A stretch of DNA of 64,000 nucleotides from an uncultured bacterium (GTDB lineage: Bacteria; Cyanobacteriota; Vampirovibrionia; Gastranaerophilales; Gastranaerophilaceae), in contig URFH01000001.1 of the NCBI GenBank assembly GCA_900547155.1, positions 1 to 64,000 on the forward strand. Direction: 5' to 3'. Positions 34,930 through 45,438 of the stretch are shown here, in pieces (position 1 is the first letter of the stretch; every line of letters starts with the position of its first letter). A program made the translations under genes and the position numbers. A model generated the notes under the pieces. The model saw only the letters and a program-made list of their open reading frames with translations, was not told the origin of the DNA and did no database searches.

Positions 34930-36918
34930 ATGCCAAACGAATTTAAAATAGAATCTCAATATAAACCCTCGGGCGACCAGCCAAAAGCGATTAAAGAGCT
35001 TGTTGAGGGGATAAATAAAGGGTATGATTCGCAGACATTGCTCGGGATTACGGGTTCGGGCAAAACTTTTACCATCGCAAACGTAATCGAGCAGGTGAAA
35101 AAACCAACCCTTGTTATTGCGCATAACAAAACCCTTGCGGCGCAGCTTTATAACGAATTCAGGGAGCTTTTTCCAAACAATGCGGTTGAATATTTTATCA
35201 GTTATTACGATTATTACCAGCCGGAAGCCTATATTCCGAGAACCGACACATTTATAGAAAAATCAGCAACAATTAACGACGAAATCGACAGGCTGCGCCA
35301 CAACACCACCAGAAGCCTCTACACAAGGAATGACGTAATCGTAATTGCGTCTGTAAGCTGCATTTACGGCCTCGGACTGCCGGAATATTACTTTAGAGGT
35401 GCGCAAACCATAAAAGTCGGAGAGCAGCTTGAGCGCGATGAGCTGCTCAAAAGGCTGGTTTACGCGCAATATACAAGAAACGACCTTGAGCTCGACCGCT
35501 CTACATTCAGAGCACGCGGCGATACCGTCGAAATTATGCCGCCTTATGAAAAAGTTGTCACTAGAATAAGCTTTTTCGGCGATGAGGTCGAAAGAATTGT
35601 AAGAATTGACAATGTTACCGGCGAAATCCTTGAAATTCCCGAAGAAACAGTCATTTTTCCGGCAGTTCACTATATGTCCTCCGGCGAAGATATGGAAGAA
35701 ACAATAAAATTAATCCGGATGGAGCTCCAGCAACGGCTCGGGGAGCTTTATGAACAAAACAAGCTCGTCGAAGCGCAGCGGCTTGAGCAGCGCGTAAGAT
35801 ATGATATTGAAATGATTAAAGAAATGGGCTATTGCAGCGGGATTGAGAACTATTCAAGGATAATCGAGCGAAGACCGCCAGGTTCCGCTCCGGCAACCCT
35901 TTTGGACTACTTTCCGGAGGATTTTCTTGTGGTTATTGACGAATCCCACGTCACTTTGCCTCAGGTAAAAGGAATGTGCAGGGGCGATAATGCCAGAAAA
36001 GATGTGCTGATTGACTACGGCTTCCGCCTGAGAAGCGCACGTGACAACAGACCGCTGACTTTTGACGAATTCTGGGGGAAAATTCATCAGAAAATATTCA
36101 TTTCCGCAACTCCGGCCGAATTTGAACGCGAACAATCCTCTCAAATCGTAGAACAAATCATCCGTCCGACAGGACTTGTTGACCCCGAAATTACTGTAAA
36201 ACCGACCCAAAATCAGGTCGATGATTTGATTGAACAAATCAAAATCAGAGCGGAAAAGAACGAAAGAATCCTCATTACCACGCTCACAAAGCGCATGGCA
36301 GAGGATTTGACAGAATATTTGACCCAGAGCGGAATCAGGGTTCGTTATTTGCACAGCGAAATTCAGTCGCTTGAAAGGGTGGAAATTTTAAGGGATTTGA
36401 GGCTCGGCGAATTTGATGTTCTAATCGGTGTAAACCTGTTGCGTGAAGGGCTCGATATTCCGGAAGTTTCGCTTGTTGCCATTATGGATGCAGACAAGGA
36501 GGGCTTTTTGCGCTCAGAAACCAGCCTTATTCAAACAATCGGCCGTGCTGCGCGAAATTCCTGCGGACAGGTTATTATGTATGCCGACAAAATCACCGAA
36601 AGTATGGACAACGCAATAAAAGAAACCAACCGCCGCCGCGAAATCCAGATGAAATACAACAAAGAGCACGGAATCGTGCCCAAAACCATTAAAAAGCCCA
36701 TTGAAAACAACCTTTTACAGCTTGTTTCGAGCTACAGGAATCTTGAAGATATTGTTGCCGAAGAAATGGTCGAAAACAATCTCAACGTCAAGGATATTCC
36801 AAAACTCATCACAAAACTCGAAAAAGATATGCACAAAGCAGCCAAAGTGCTTGATTTTGAGCGCGCAGCGGAAATTAGAGATCAGCTGAAAAAGCTGCGT
36901 GAGATGGTGAAAAGTTAA
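34930..36918 (+). CDS. uvrB: Excinuclease ABC subunit B
   Basis: The protein has 662 residues of the standard length. It has the Walker A motif [10 protein letters not shown] (about 38-47), the beta-hairpin [18 protein letters not shown] used in damage verification, DESH, helicase motifs ([28 protein letters not shown]), and a C-terminal UVR domain that binds UvrC (about 625-660). It acts in nucleotide excision repair. There is no Shine-Dalgarno: an extended -10 (TGATAATAT) ends 6 nt before the ATG. Confidence 0.98.
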   Translation: MPNEFKIESQYKPSGDQPKAIKELVEGINKGYDSQTLLGITGSGKTFTIANVIEQVKKPTLVIAHNKTLAAQLYNEFRELFPNNAVEYFISYYDYYQPEAYIPRTDTFIEKSATINDEIDRLRHNTTRSLYTRNDVIVIASVSCIYGLGLPEYYFRGAQTIKVGEQLERDELLKRLVYAQYTRNDLELDRSTFRARGDTVEIMPPYEKVVTRISFFGDEVERIVRIDNVTGEILEIPEETVIFPAVHYMSSGEDMEETIKLIRMELQQRLGELYEQNKLVEAQRLEQRVRYDIEMIKEMGYCSGIENYSRIIERRPPGSAPATLLDYFPEDFLVVIDESHVTLPQVKGMCRGDNARKDVLIDYGFRLRSARDNRPLTFDEFWGKIHQKIFISATPAEFEREQSSQIVEQIIRPTGLVDPEITVKPTQNQVDDLIEQIKIRAEKNERILITTLTKRMAEDLTEYLTQSGIRVRYLHSEIQSLERVEILRDLRLGEFDVLIGVNLLREGLDIPEVSLVAIMDADKEGFLRSETSLIQTIGRAARNSCGQVIMYADKITESMDNAIKETNRRREIQMKYNKEHGIVPKTIKKPIENNLLQLVSSYRNLEDIVAEEMVENNLNVKDIPKLITKLEKDMHKAAKVLDFERAAEIRDQLKKLREMVKS

Positions 36919-36932
36919 TTTAATCAAATAAT

Positions 36933-36959
36933 AAGCCTGAAACATTACATTTCAGGCTT
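36933..36959. terminator. Bidirectional hairpin between uvrB and tdk
   Basis: AAGCCTGAAA, CATTACA, TTTCAGGCTT is a perfect 10-bp stem between convergent genes. Only a short A/T tract flanks it, so terminator strength is uncertain. Confidence 0.6.
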
Positions 36960-36983
36960 CTGGATAGGATGGTTGGATAAAAT

Positions 36984-37601
36984 TTATACTTTTTCAAAGC
37001 TCAAAAGCTTAAACCCTCTTTTTCTTGTTTCGGACTTAACATCGGGGATTTCATAGCAGTCTATGCACCTTGCCTCGTAGGTTTCATCCCCTCCAATCAT
37101 AATCAAAGGCGAGCTTTTATCCGCAGGAACGCCGTTAATCAAGCGCTGTGTGCGGGTTGCGTGGTCAGAACCGCATTTCATACAAACAGCAGCAAGTTTG
37201 TCCACTTTATCAGCGAGGCAGAGGAGTTCGGGCATATATCCGAAAGGTTCGCCTTTAAAATCCAGGTCAAGTCCTGAAGCAATTACGCGTTTTTTTGAAT
37301 TTATCAGGTGTTTTACAACATTTACAATATTTTCGTCAAAAAACTGAATTTCATCGATTGCAACGATTTCATCAGAATCGCTCACGTGGTTCAAAATGTC
37401 ATTTGCATCTTTTACGGTGATTGCGTCGAGCCAGAGCCCGTTTCTGGATTCAATATAATCGCCTTTTGAGCGGGTATCGATTTGCGGACTGATTACTTTT
37501 ACCTTTTTTTGAGCAATAATGCAGCGTTTTACGCGTCTTAACAGCTCTTCTGTCTTACCGCAGCTCATCGGGCCGGTAATTATTTCAAAACTGTATCCCA
37601 T
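36984..37601 (-). CDS. tdk: Thymidine kinase (type II)
   Basis: The protein has 205 residues. It has the P-loop ITGPMSCGKTEEL near residue 8, VAIDEIQFFDENI with the catalytic Glu, and a zinc-binding lasso (AAVCMKCGSDHATRTQR and CIDCYEIP). It salvages thymidine to dTMP. GGGGAG precedes the ATG. Confidence 0.96.
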   Translation of the reverse strand: MGYSFEIITGPMSCGKTEELLRRVKRCIIAQKKVKVISPQIDTRSKGDYIESRNGLWLDAITVKDANDILNHVSDSDEIVAIDEIQFFDENIVNVVKHLINSKKRVIASGLDLDFKGEPFGYMPELLCLADKVDKLAAVCMKCGSDHATRTQRLINGVPADKSSPLIMIGGDETYEARCIDCYEIPDVKSETRKRGFKLLSFEKV

Positions 37602-37719
37602 TTTCTAAAATCTCCCCTTTTCAAATTCCCTAATCGTCATGTCTGACGCTCTTTGCATGCTCATGTAACCAGTTTTTTTCATGACAATCCATACTCCTAT
37701 TATATGACATGCAGAGAAA

Positions 37720-37748
37720 TTGCCAAAGTTAGAAATTAAAGTTATACT
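37720..37748 (+). promoter_or_regulatory. Promoter of the KefB-like antiporter gene
   Basis: TTGCCA (37720-37725) and TATACT (37743-37748) are 17 bp apart, 27 nt before the ATG with AAGGGG between. Confidence 0.7.
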
Positions 37749-37775
37749 AAAAAAAATCAAAAATAAGGGGTATCA

Positions 37776-39467
37776 ATGCATCAAAATATAATTTATACGC
37801 TCACAGCAGGGCTCTCAATTGCGCTTGTGCTGGGTTTTATTACGCAAAGGCTGAAACTCTCGCCGATTATCGGCTATTTGATAGCCGGAATGTGCGTCGG
37901 GCCGTTTTCGCCGGGGTTTGTTGCTGATTCTTCTGCGGCAAATCAGTTTGCAGAAATAGGCATAATCCTTTTGATGTTCGGAATCGGGCTGCATTTTCAC
38001 ATAAAAGACCTGCTTGCGGTTAAAAATATTGCAATCCCCGGTGCTGTAACGCAAATTCTCATAACAACACTGTTTTCAATGTTTCTGGCGCACCTTTTTG
38101 GCTGGGGATGGGGCGCGGGAGTGGTTTTTGGTATCGCGATATCTGTTGCCAGCACGGTTGTGCTAACAAGAGTTCTCGCAGAAAACCACAATTTGCACAC
38201 TCCAACAGGCCATCTGGCAATTGGATGGCTTATTGTTGAGGATTTGTTCACAATTTTTGTGCTGGTGCTTCTGCCGGCGTTTTTCACGGCTCATCACGCA
38301 GAAATAACCATAGGATGGGCTTTTGTTCTTACTATAATAAAATTAACCGCGCTGGTTGCCTTTGCGCTGGCCTTCGGCAGGAAACTTCTCCCGTTAATTC
38401 TTTCTTATGTGGCAAAAACAGGCGCAAGGGACTTGTTTACGCTGATTATTCTTGTGCTTGCGCTCGGTATGGCGGTAGGTGCGGCAGAATTTTTCGGCGC
38501 TTCAATGGCTTTGGGCGCTTTTTTGGCGGGGCTTGTTGTCGGGCAGTCCGATTTCAGCGCAAGAGCGGCTTCCGAGGCGCTGCCAATGAGAGATGCGTTT
38601 GCAGTTTTATTTTTTGTGTCCGTAGGTATGCTTTTTAACCCGTTTTCGCTTGCCAGCGAATGGGATTTGGTGCTTGCGGCATTGTTTATAGTTCTGGTTG
38701 TAAAGCCTGTTGCGGCTTTTATTGTTGTAAAACTTCTGGGCGGTTCTGCGACAAAAGCGCTTAGTGTAGGGATTTCGCTGGCTCAAATCGGTGAATTTTC
38801 GTTTATTCTCGCCGGTTTGGGGGTAAATCTGGGGGTTTTGCCGGCAAAAGCGGCCAGTGCAATTATTGTTGTTGCAATTATTTCAATCACACTGAATCCG
38901 CTTTTATACAGGATAATTGAGCCGGTTATGAAGTTTTTCAGAAAAAAAGGGTTCAAAGACAGCGACCTGCCCGAAGAAGAGAGGATAAAAACGGACAACG
39001 ACCATCACAGGGTTATTCTGGTCGGATACGGGCCTGTCGGGCGCGTAGTTTCGAGGATTTTGCGCTTCGGCGGAATGGATGTGGTCGTTATTGAGCTGAA
39101 TATCGACACTGTAAAGGAGATAAAAGAACTCAAAGACAAAGGGCTGTTTGCAGTCTATGGAGATGCGTCAAACAAGGATGTTTTGCTATATGCAGGCATT
39201 GAAAATGCAGAGGCTTTAATAATTTCGCCCTCAAACGCGCCTGCAAGCGAGATAGTAGAGGTTGCGCGTTCGCTCAACAGCGATATAAAAATAATTATTC
39301 ACACAAACTATTTAAATGAAGCAGCAAAACTCGAAAAAAGCGGTGTCCAGGCGGTATTTTCCGGCGAAGGCGCCGCTGCTGCGGATATTTCCAAATATCT
39401 TATGTGCGAATTAAGCATTATGAGCGAAGAATTCGAGGCAGAATGCAGGAGAATTAACGGTATATAA
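37776..39467 (+). CDS. CPA2-family cation:proton antiporter with TrkA-N domain
   Basis: The protein has 563 residues. About 12 membrane spans fill residues 5-385 (LKLSPIIGYLIAGMCVGP is family-typical, and GAFLAGLVVGQSDFS lies in the core). A cytoplasmic TrkA-N NAD-binding domain follows (about 415-540; VILVGYGPVGRVVSRILRFGG, VYGDASNKDVL). It resembles KefB/KefC and YbaL potassium/proton antiporters. A single gene; Glutathione gating cannot be judged from sequence. Confidence 0.93.
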   Translation: MHQNIIYTLTAGLSIALVLGFITQRLKLSPIIGYLIAGMCVGPFSPGFVADSSAANQFAEIGIILLMFGIGLHFHIKDLLAVKNIAIPGAVTQILITTLFSMFLAHLFGWGWGAGVVFGIAISVASTVVLTRVLAENHNLHTPTGHLAIGWLIVEDLFTIFVLVLLPAFFTAHHAEITIGWAFVLTIIKLTALVAFALAFGRKLLPLILSYVAKTGARDLFTLIILVLALGMAVGAAEFFGASMALGAFLAGLVVGQSDFSARAASEALPMRDAFAVLFFVSVGMLFNPFSLASEWDLVLAALFIVLVVKPVAAFIVVKLLGGSATKALSVGISLAQIGEFSFILAGLGVNLGVLPAKAASAIIVVAIISITLNPLLYRIIEPVMKFFRKKGFKDSDLPEEERIKTDNDHHRVILVGYGPVGRVVSRILRFGGMDVVVIELNIDTVKEIKELKDKGLFAVYGDASNKDVLLYAGIENAEALIISPSNAPASEIVEVARSLNSDIKIIIHTNYLNEAAKLEKSGVQAVFSGEGAAAADISKYLMCELSIMSEEFEAECRRINGI

Positions 39468-39505
39468 AAAAACAGCGCTTTCTTATTAAAAAAGCGCTGT
39501 TTTTA
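39465..39505. terminator. Bidirectional terminator between the antiporter gene and ilvC
   Basis: AAAAACAGCGCTTT and AAAGCGCTGTTTTT pair around a short AT loop, with A and T tracts on both sides. It serves both convergent genes. Confidence 0.88.
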
Positions 39506-39519
39506 CGTTTTTTCCCCAA

Positions 39520-40623
<1,104 letters not shown>

Positions 40624-40733
40624 TTAAAAAAGTTTAAACATTTTAGGCCTGTGTAAGTGTTGGTTTATGGAAAAAAGAGCCGCGTTTTCATTTTTCCGGC
40701 TAAATTTGAGAAAACTCACAGGCGCAATAAACT

Positions 40734-40761
40734 AAAAGCGGAACCTTTCGATTCCGCTTTT
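40734..40761 (-). terminator. Terminator at the end of the 40-43 kb block
   Basis: AAAAGCGGAA, CCTTTCGA, TTCCGCTTTT hairpin, directly after the stop of the 40771-41094 gene on the minus strand, followed by T-rich sequence. Confidence 0.75.
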
Positions 40762-40770
40762 GAATTATTA

Positions 40771-41094
40771 TTAATATTTGAATGACATTTTGATGTTTTT
40801 GTCGATGAGGCCCTGGCAGGAGTTCATTTCTTCATCAATCATTTTCAGTTTATGCTGATATTCCTGAAGCTGCATATCCAGTTTCTTTTCCATTATGTTC
40901 AGCCGCTCTTTTCGAGCCTCCAGTTTTTTAACAATAGGGTCATCAGAGTCCAAATCGGTACCGACGTTTAACAAGTCCGTAACAGTACGCGAGAGGTTCA
41001 TTTTTGCCTCTGTTATTAACTGAATTTTGTACTCAAGGTCGAGCCTGTACGCATTCAGGTACATTAATCGCATTGTTGAAGTTGCCAATCCCAT
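40771..41094 (-). CDS. Short member of the MGxAxS/IDKNI helical-ends family
   Basis: The protein has 107 residues, predicted almost wholly helical. Its N-terminus (MGLATSTMRLMYLNAYRLDLEYKIQ) and C-terminus (KKLDMQLQEYQHKLKMIDEE, ending LIDKNIKMSFKY) line up with the termini of the 326- and 341-residue proteins at 42.6 and 43.8 kb. It lacks their variable middle domain. It has no signal peptide. It would be a minimal coiled-coil unit. A good ribosome site (AGGGG) precedes the ATG. It lies 11 nt behind the 41106 gene. Confidence 0.72.
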   Translation of the reverse strand: MGLATSTMRLMYLNAYRLDLEYKIQLITEAKMNLSRTVTDLLNVGTDLDSDDPIVKKLEARKERLNIMEKKLDMQLQEYQHKLKMIDEEMNSCQGLIDKNIKMSFKY

Positions 41095-41105
41095 TTTAGG
41101 AACCC

Positions 41106-41378
41106 CTATCTAGTCTGATTTAGTTTTTGACCTTTCAAAAATACGTGTTCGTTGTTTTCGGCGATGAGCTGTTCCATCTGGTTGAGCTTGTACATTTGAT
41201 AATTAACTTTGTACTTCGCTATCTTCAATTTTTTGTTCATTGTCAGAAAATCTTTCAGTATACCGACAAGATAATTCGACATTGCCTGTAAAGGATTTGT
41301 TCTTCTCAGATATGAAATAACATACCCGAAGAAGTTCAATAGGTTTTGAAGATTTGTTTGGATTACTTGTTGGAACAA
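41106..41378 (-). CDS. Small helical protein in the 40-45 kb block
   Basis: This is a 90-residue basic protein, not recognised. The first 25 residues are moderately hydrophobic (LQNLLNFFGYVISYL), and the rest is helical and Lys/Gln-rich. The start is a TTG with AAGGAG 6 nt upstream. A 24-codon frame (41382-41456) ends inside that ribosome site, which could couple their translation. It is followed closely by the 40771 gene. Confidence 0.62.
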   Translation of the reverse strand: MFQQVIQTNLQNLLNFFGYVISYLRRTNPLQAMSNYLVGILKDFLTMNKKLKIAKYKVNYQMYKLNQMEQLIAENNEHVFLKGQKLNQTR

Positions 41379-41604
41379 TTCTTACTCCTTGCCCGCACTT
41401 CGGACACCTACATAACTATAAAAACAAAACTTATGAATAAATTGCCCGCATTTCATCCCTTTTTAATATTTCTTAACAAAATATCAATGCAATTTATCCG
41501 GCATCTGCTGCAATCTTGAAGAAAGCGAGGTTTGCCTTTTGTTCTGTATTAGTTATCGGCTTTTGAGCGGAAAACTTTAGCAAATTGTGGTCAAAAAGCG
41601 GCAA

Positions 41605-41633
41605 ATTGTAATAATAATTTACAATTGTATCAA
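41605..41633 (-). promoter_or_regulatory. Promoter for the 41.4-40.8 kb transcript
   Basis: On the minus strand TTGATA (41628-41633) and TACAAT (41605-41610) are 17 bp apart, giving a leader of about 220 nt. The 41379-41737 gap holds this promoter, an AATTGTAA/TTACAATT inverted repeat and a short possible leader frame. Confidence 0.55.
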
Positions 41634-41737
41634 TTATCACAGCTAAAGTTTTAATTCTTATTATATTCATTGCACTCCCGAAGTTTTGTACGCCAAGCCG
41701 CCCTTTGTTAAGGGCTTTAATTCTGAAATTTAGACGA

Positions 41738-42553
41738 TTACATGTTTTCGACCTGCTTTTTGTCGCCCTCAAGGTCGTCTTTAAGCATCTTTTTAACAAT
41801 ATCGCCCTGAGTATCAAGCATTTTTACAACAGTTTCAATATTTCTGACCCTGTTTGAAAGGATTGTGTCAGCATTTGAAACGATTCTGCCGGAAACATTC
41901 TGATATGCGGCCAATGCAGCAGAACTTGTGCCCTGTAGCAGATTGCCCGCAACAGTTGCCGCAAGCCCGAAGCCGCCCATGTAAGGCGCCATTGCCTGAA
42001 CAACACCGGCTATACCGGAAATCGTTCCTGCAGTAGGCAAAACCCATCCGGAACCGGGAACGCCGAAGCCCGAAGCAACTCCGGAAAGGTAAGTTGCCGA
42101 AGTAGCGCCAACCGAACCGCCAATGCTTGCCGCATCATACAAAGCTGAAGCGCCGCCTGTCATTGTTCCTGTATCAGAACCGAAGCCCCAGAACACATTT
42201 GCTGCGCCGTTAGGGAATCCGGGGTAGTTTCCGAGGCTGGTTACGCCAAATGCCGCACTTCCGCCGTCAAGGATGGAGTTTGCGCCGCTAATCGGCGACC
42301 AGTAAGAGGTTCCGGGGACATTCATTGTTTGAGTCCCGCCCATAACTGACATAAATGCACTCGGAGCAATCAAACGCGCTATGTTCCACAAGAACGTGCC
42401 TGCGGTACCAAAACCGGCCCCGTCCAGAGCAGAACCGCTGACGGTAAGGTCGCGCAACCTGTCGTAGGTTTCAAACATCTCTGCTTTTGCAGCCGAGCTG
42501 GCATTTCCGAATTTATTTGCTATTACTAAGTATCCGTCGTTTTTGTAGGACAT
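41738..42553 (-). CDS. Gly/Ala-rich protein with helical C-terminus
   Basis: The protein has 271 residues, not recognised. Residues 1-60 are mixed helical, about 60-215 are rich in Gly, Ala and Ser with hydrophobic stretches (GVPGSGWVLPTAGTISGIAGVVQAM), and the last 50 are helical and charged (DTQGDIVKKMLKDDLEGDKKQ). No signal peptide. The composition could suit a membrane-inserting or fibre-forming protein, but that is speculation. GAGGAAAC precedes the ATG. It lies 27 nt behind the 42581 gene. Confidence 0.65.
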   Translation of the reverse strand: MSYKNDGYLVIANKFGNASSAAKAEMFETYDRLRDLTVSGSALDGAGFGTAGTFLWNIARLIAPSAFMSVMGGTQTMNVPGTSYWSPISGANSILDGGSAAFGVTSLGNYPGFPNGAANVFWGFGSDTGTMTGGASALYDAASIGGSVGATSATYLSGVASGFGVPGSGWVLPTAGTISGIAGVVQAMAPYMGGFGLAATVAGNLLQGTSSAALAAYQNVSGRIVSNADTILSNRVRNIETVVKMLDTQGDIVKKMLKDDLEGDKKQVENM

Positions 42554-42580
42554 AGTTTCCTCACATTATTATCTGTTTAA

Positions 42581-43561
42581 CTAGCTTTGGAACGTTTTGA
42601 ATACGTTTTCAATATTTTTATCAATTACTTTTTTAACAGATTCAAGTTCTGTTTGCAGAGCTTCTTGTTCCGTGTCGAGTTGTTTTAACCGGAGCTCAAG
42701 AGTTCTGTCAGTTTCCTGGAGTTCTTCTGTTTTTGCGTTGATATCTTCAACTTCTTTTTCGTACATCATTTTTTCATAGTTATATTGATTCATTGCAGCA
42801 TCATATCCGTCTTCATCATACTCGCTGGAGGGTGAAAGAGCATAGTTATGAGTGCCGGAATCGTCTGTCCAGTACAAAGAAGTATAAAGTCCGTCTTCTG
42901 ATTTGCCAAGTGTTGCATTATTAACGGTCTGGTAAGTATTTTGCTGTGCAGTCATTGTTGTAAAGAAGTCAACATCCTGCGTGCTTGTATCTGTCGGGTC
43001 AAATCCGGTTTTTGATGCATTAATATAATAAGTTGCCTTATTTGTGGGGTTTGTGAATTTGTAATAAGTGTCACCTGCTTCGTTTTGATATGAAGCAGCA
43101 CCTGTTTTGTTGAATTCATCGCACAAAGTCTGGCTAATTCCTGTAACAGGGCCTTTCAATGTAAACTGGGTGCCATTTGAGAGGTTAATGCTGTATTCAG
43201 TTTCAGAGTTTTTGATTACAGAGACCTCTTGATTAGCCAGCGCACCATACTGCGGCACATTTTCCTGTCTTTTTATGGTTACTGTATACGTCGTAGGTGA
43301 AGAACCGGCATTTTCTTCAATTGATTCCAGTGTAGAGGAGCCGCTGACGCTGGATGCGTCTGAAAAAGAGTAGGTTTCCTTTTTATAGTCTTCCTGAGAA
43401 GGCGGAGTCGGAACCTGCAATTCAAGTAAACGCCTGAACAAGCCTGCGCTCTGGTTTGCCAGAGCCGTTCTTTGCTGGTTGACCTGCTGACCTTCATATT
43501 CGGTATTAGTTTTTCTTGCCTGCAAGCCTAAATATCTTGCCTGAGAAGCTGCCATGCCCAT
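42581..43561 (-). CDS. MGMAASQAR family protein, paralogue 1
   Basis: The protein has 326 residues. The first 43 residues differ from those of the 43789 gene at only two or three places (MGMAASQARYLGLQARKTNT), and the last 60 align as a coiled coil ending KKVIDKNIENVFKTFQS. Between them a domain of about 210 residues is Thr/Ser/Tyr-rich and diverged. Conserved helical ends around a variable domain is the plan of flagellin, hook or type III filament subunits. No signal peptide. No named family is recognised. Confidence 0.75.
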   Translation of the reverse strand: MGMAASQARYLGLQARKTNTEYEGQQVNQQRTALANQSAGLFRRLLELQVPTPPSQEDYKKETYSFSDASSVSGSSTLESIEENAGSSPTTYTVTIKRQENVPQYGALANQEVSVIKNSETEYSINLSNGTQFTLKGPVTGISQTLCDEFNKTGAASYQNEAGDTYYKFTNPTNKATYYINASKTGFDPTDTSTQDVDFFTTMTAQQNTYQTVNNATLGKSEDGLYTSLYWTDDSGTHNYALSPSSEYDEDGYDAAMNQYNYEKMMYEKEVEDINAKTEELQETDRTLELRLKQLDTEQEALQTELESVKKVIDKNIENVFKTFQS

Positions 43562-43732
43562 ATATTCACCGCTTTCTTTTTATTTACCTAACTGTTTAAA
43601 TTTAATAATTTCCTTCGTGTTGTCAATATTCCCGTATTTTACATTAAGATATATTACATCCTTATTATACGGTGTTTTCGGGGCGTTTCAAAGACAAAAT
43701 CCCCAAAAATCATCTTTTTGGTGTACTCCTTT

Positions 43733-43773
43733 TTTTAAAAAAATACCGATTTCCGTTTTACACCGGAAATCGG
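43733..43773 (-). terminator. Terminator after the 43789 gene
   Basis: CCGATTTCCG, TTTTACAC, CGGAAATCGG forms a hairpin with a T tract on the minus-strand side. Confidence 0.8.
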
Positions 43774-43788
43774 CGATAATCGGAGTAT

Positions 43789-44814
43789 TTATGCAAAAGT
43801 TTTAAATGTTTCTTCGATGTTCTTATCAATAACCTTCTTAACTGCGTCCATTTCGGTTTGAATTGCCTGCTGTTCAGTATCGAGCTGTGTGAGGTGCAAT
43901 TCAAGAGTTTTATCCTGTTGCTGGATAATAGTTGTTTCTGCGTCGATTTCAGCGACACGTTTGTCATACAGCGCTTTTTGAGAATTGTATTCGTTCATAG
44001 CTTCGTCATAAGCTTCATCATCCTGAACAGTCTGCATTTCAAGAGCGCATGTTACAAAGTTTTTCGGATTTCCTTGTTCATCAACGTCTGTTGCGAATCT
44101 GATGCTTGTATATCTGCCTGTTCCGTCGTTTGCAACAGTAACTTCCGCTGAGTCGTAATGGAAAGTTTCATCTTTAGCATATCCCTGTTGTGCGTAAATC
44201 ATAAGATTTGACGGATATTCAGAAGCTGCTGGATCAAAATCTTTAGAGTTAATGAAGTATGCGATACCGGTTTCTGTATTGGTGTATTTGTAGTAAGTAT
44301 CACCTTTTGCACAGTTTCCGGGTGCGCCTTCGGAACCGTTAAATTTATCAGTCAATGCGTCGTATGTATTCGGACCGCTCAAAGTCATATATGAGCTACC
44401 GCCAATGCTTATTGAATAAGTAACAGGGTCGCTGTCGCTTTTTCTGATTTCATAAGAGTTTGAGTCGCCTGTTCCGTAAGTTCTCTGGGCAACGGTGTAG
44501 AGGTAATCATTTTTAGGATAAGTACCATCTACGGTATAAGTCTGTTTTCCGTCTTCTCCGATAGGATTTTTGAAGATATAATCCAATGAAATAGTGTCGG
44601 ATGTTGAAGGGTTTGTGAAAACAAAAACTGTTTTAGAATAATCTGAAGCAAGCGGAGGAGTAGGAACTGAAAGGGCAAGCATTTCGTTAAATAAACCTGC
44701 ACTCTGGTTTGCCAGAGCAGTTCTCTGCTGGTTGACCTGTTGGCCTTCATATTCAGTGTTTGTTTTTCTTGCCGTGAGGCCTAAGAATCTGGCCTGTGAT
44801 GCTGCCATTCCCAT
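43789..44814 (-). CDS. MGMAASQAR family protein, paralogue 2
   Basis: The protein has 341 residues. The N-terminus (MGMAASQARFLGLTARKTNT, through GQQVNQQRTALANQSAGLF) and the C-terminal coiled coil (DKTLELHLTQLDTEQQAIQ, ending KKVIDKNIEETFKTFA) match paralogue 1, while the middle differs. At the DNA level the shared N-terminal codons differ at many third positions, so the protein sequence is under selection and this is not a recent duplication. AAGGAG precedes the ATG. It has its own terminator. Confidence 0.75.
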   Translation of the reverse strand: MGMAASQARFLGLTARKTNTEYEGQQVNQQRTALANQSAGLFNEMLALSVPTPPLASDYSKTVFVFTNPSTSDTISLDYIFKNPIGEDGKQTYTVDGTYPKNDYLYTVAQRTYGTGDSNSYEIRKSDSDPVTYSISIGGSSYMTLSGPNTYDALTDKFNGSEGAPGNCAKGDTYYKYTNTETGIAYFINSKDFDPAASEYPSNLMIYAQQGYAKDETFHYDSAEVTVANDGTGRYTSIRFATDVDEQGNPKNFVTCALEMQTVQDDEAYDEAMNEYNSQKALYDKRVAEIDAETTIIQQQDKTLELHLTQLDTEQQAIQTEMDAVKKVIDKNIEETFKTFA

Positions 44815-44979
44815 TGTTAAATACTCCTTAAGTTTTTGTTTTGCATATCTGTTTTATTTATCGGCACATTTGAATTAAAACTTTAGGATTTTAAATAAAC
44901 ATGTTACATAACTTTACAAATATACTAAACCTACACACCCGTGAATATAAGGAAGCAGCGCCAAAAGTCAACAATAAGC

Positions 44980-45017
44980 GCAAAAATCCCGTCATGAAGA
45001 AAGGACGGGATTTTTGC
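44980..45017 (-). terminator. Terminator after the 45040 gene
   Basis: GCAAAAATCCCGTC and GACGGGATTTTTGC pair around a 10-nt loop, just beyond the minus-strand stop. Confidence 0.85.
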
Positions 45018-45039
45018 AAATATTTCATAATTAACGTTT

Positions 45040-45423
45040 TTACTCTTCTGATTTTTGCATTTTTTCACGCAAAGATTTTCTTTTCCTAAGGAGTTTTGGA
45101 ACACCTTCTGATTTTTCAGCCTCAAAAGAAGCCTCGCCTGTAACATTCATCAAAAGGCAGTTAATAAGAGCCTTTTTGCCGATATCAAAGTTTCCATCCA
45201 GCGTCAAATGCGCCCCCTCATCAGAAAGAGAGCTAAGGAATTTTGCTACTTCTTTGAGGATTGCGCCCAGTTTTGCATTATCCTGAACTTTTAGGATTTT
45301 TTTTGTCAGTGTTTTGACGGGGATTTCAAAACTTTCCATCGTAACATCTTCAAGTGTAACGCTTGTTTCTTCCAAGATTTCGTCAATATTCGAGCTTTTT
45401 TTAATTCTATCTTTCAGTGCCAT
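45040..45423 (-). CDS. Small protein co-transcribed with the CpaE-like ATPase
   Basis: The protein has 127 residues, not recognised. It is acidic and helical, with a basic C-terminal tail (KLLRKRKSLREKMQKSEE). No signal peptide or membrane span. AGGAAAG precedes the ATG, and it begins 15 nt after the ATPase gene stop, so the two form an operon closed by a terminator. A role linked to the ATPase is inferred from position. Confidence 0.65.
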   Translation of the reverse strand: MALKDRIKKSSNIDEILEETSVTLEDVTMESFEIPVKTLTKKILKVQDNAKLGAILKEVAKFLSSLSDEGAHLTLDGNFDIGKKALINCLLMNVTGEASFEAEKSEGVPKLLRKRKSLREKMQKSEE

Positions 45424-45438
45424 TTTTCTTTCCTGTAT

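Noticed and set aside
41382-41456. 24-codon frame ending in the ribosome site of the 41106 gene
   Set aside because: It is a possible coupled leader, but its own ribosome site is poorly spaced and no conservation can be shown; noted only with the neighbouring gene.
41494-41817. 107-codon frame on the minus strand between two block genes
   Set aside because: It overlaps the end of the 41738 gene in another frame, is very basic with no start signal, and covers the predicted promoter.
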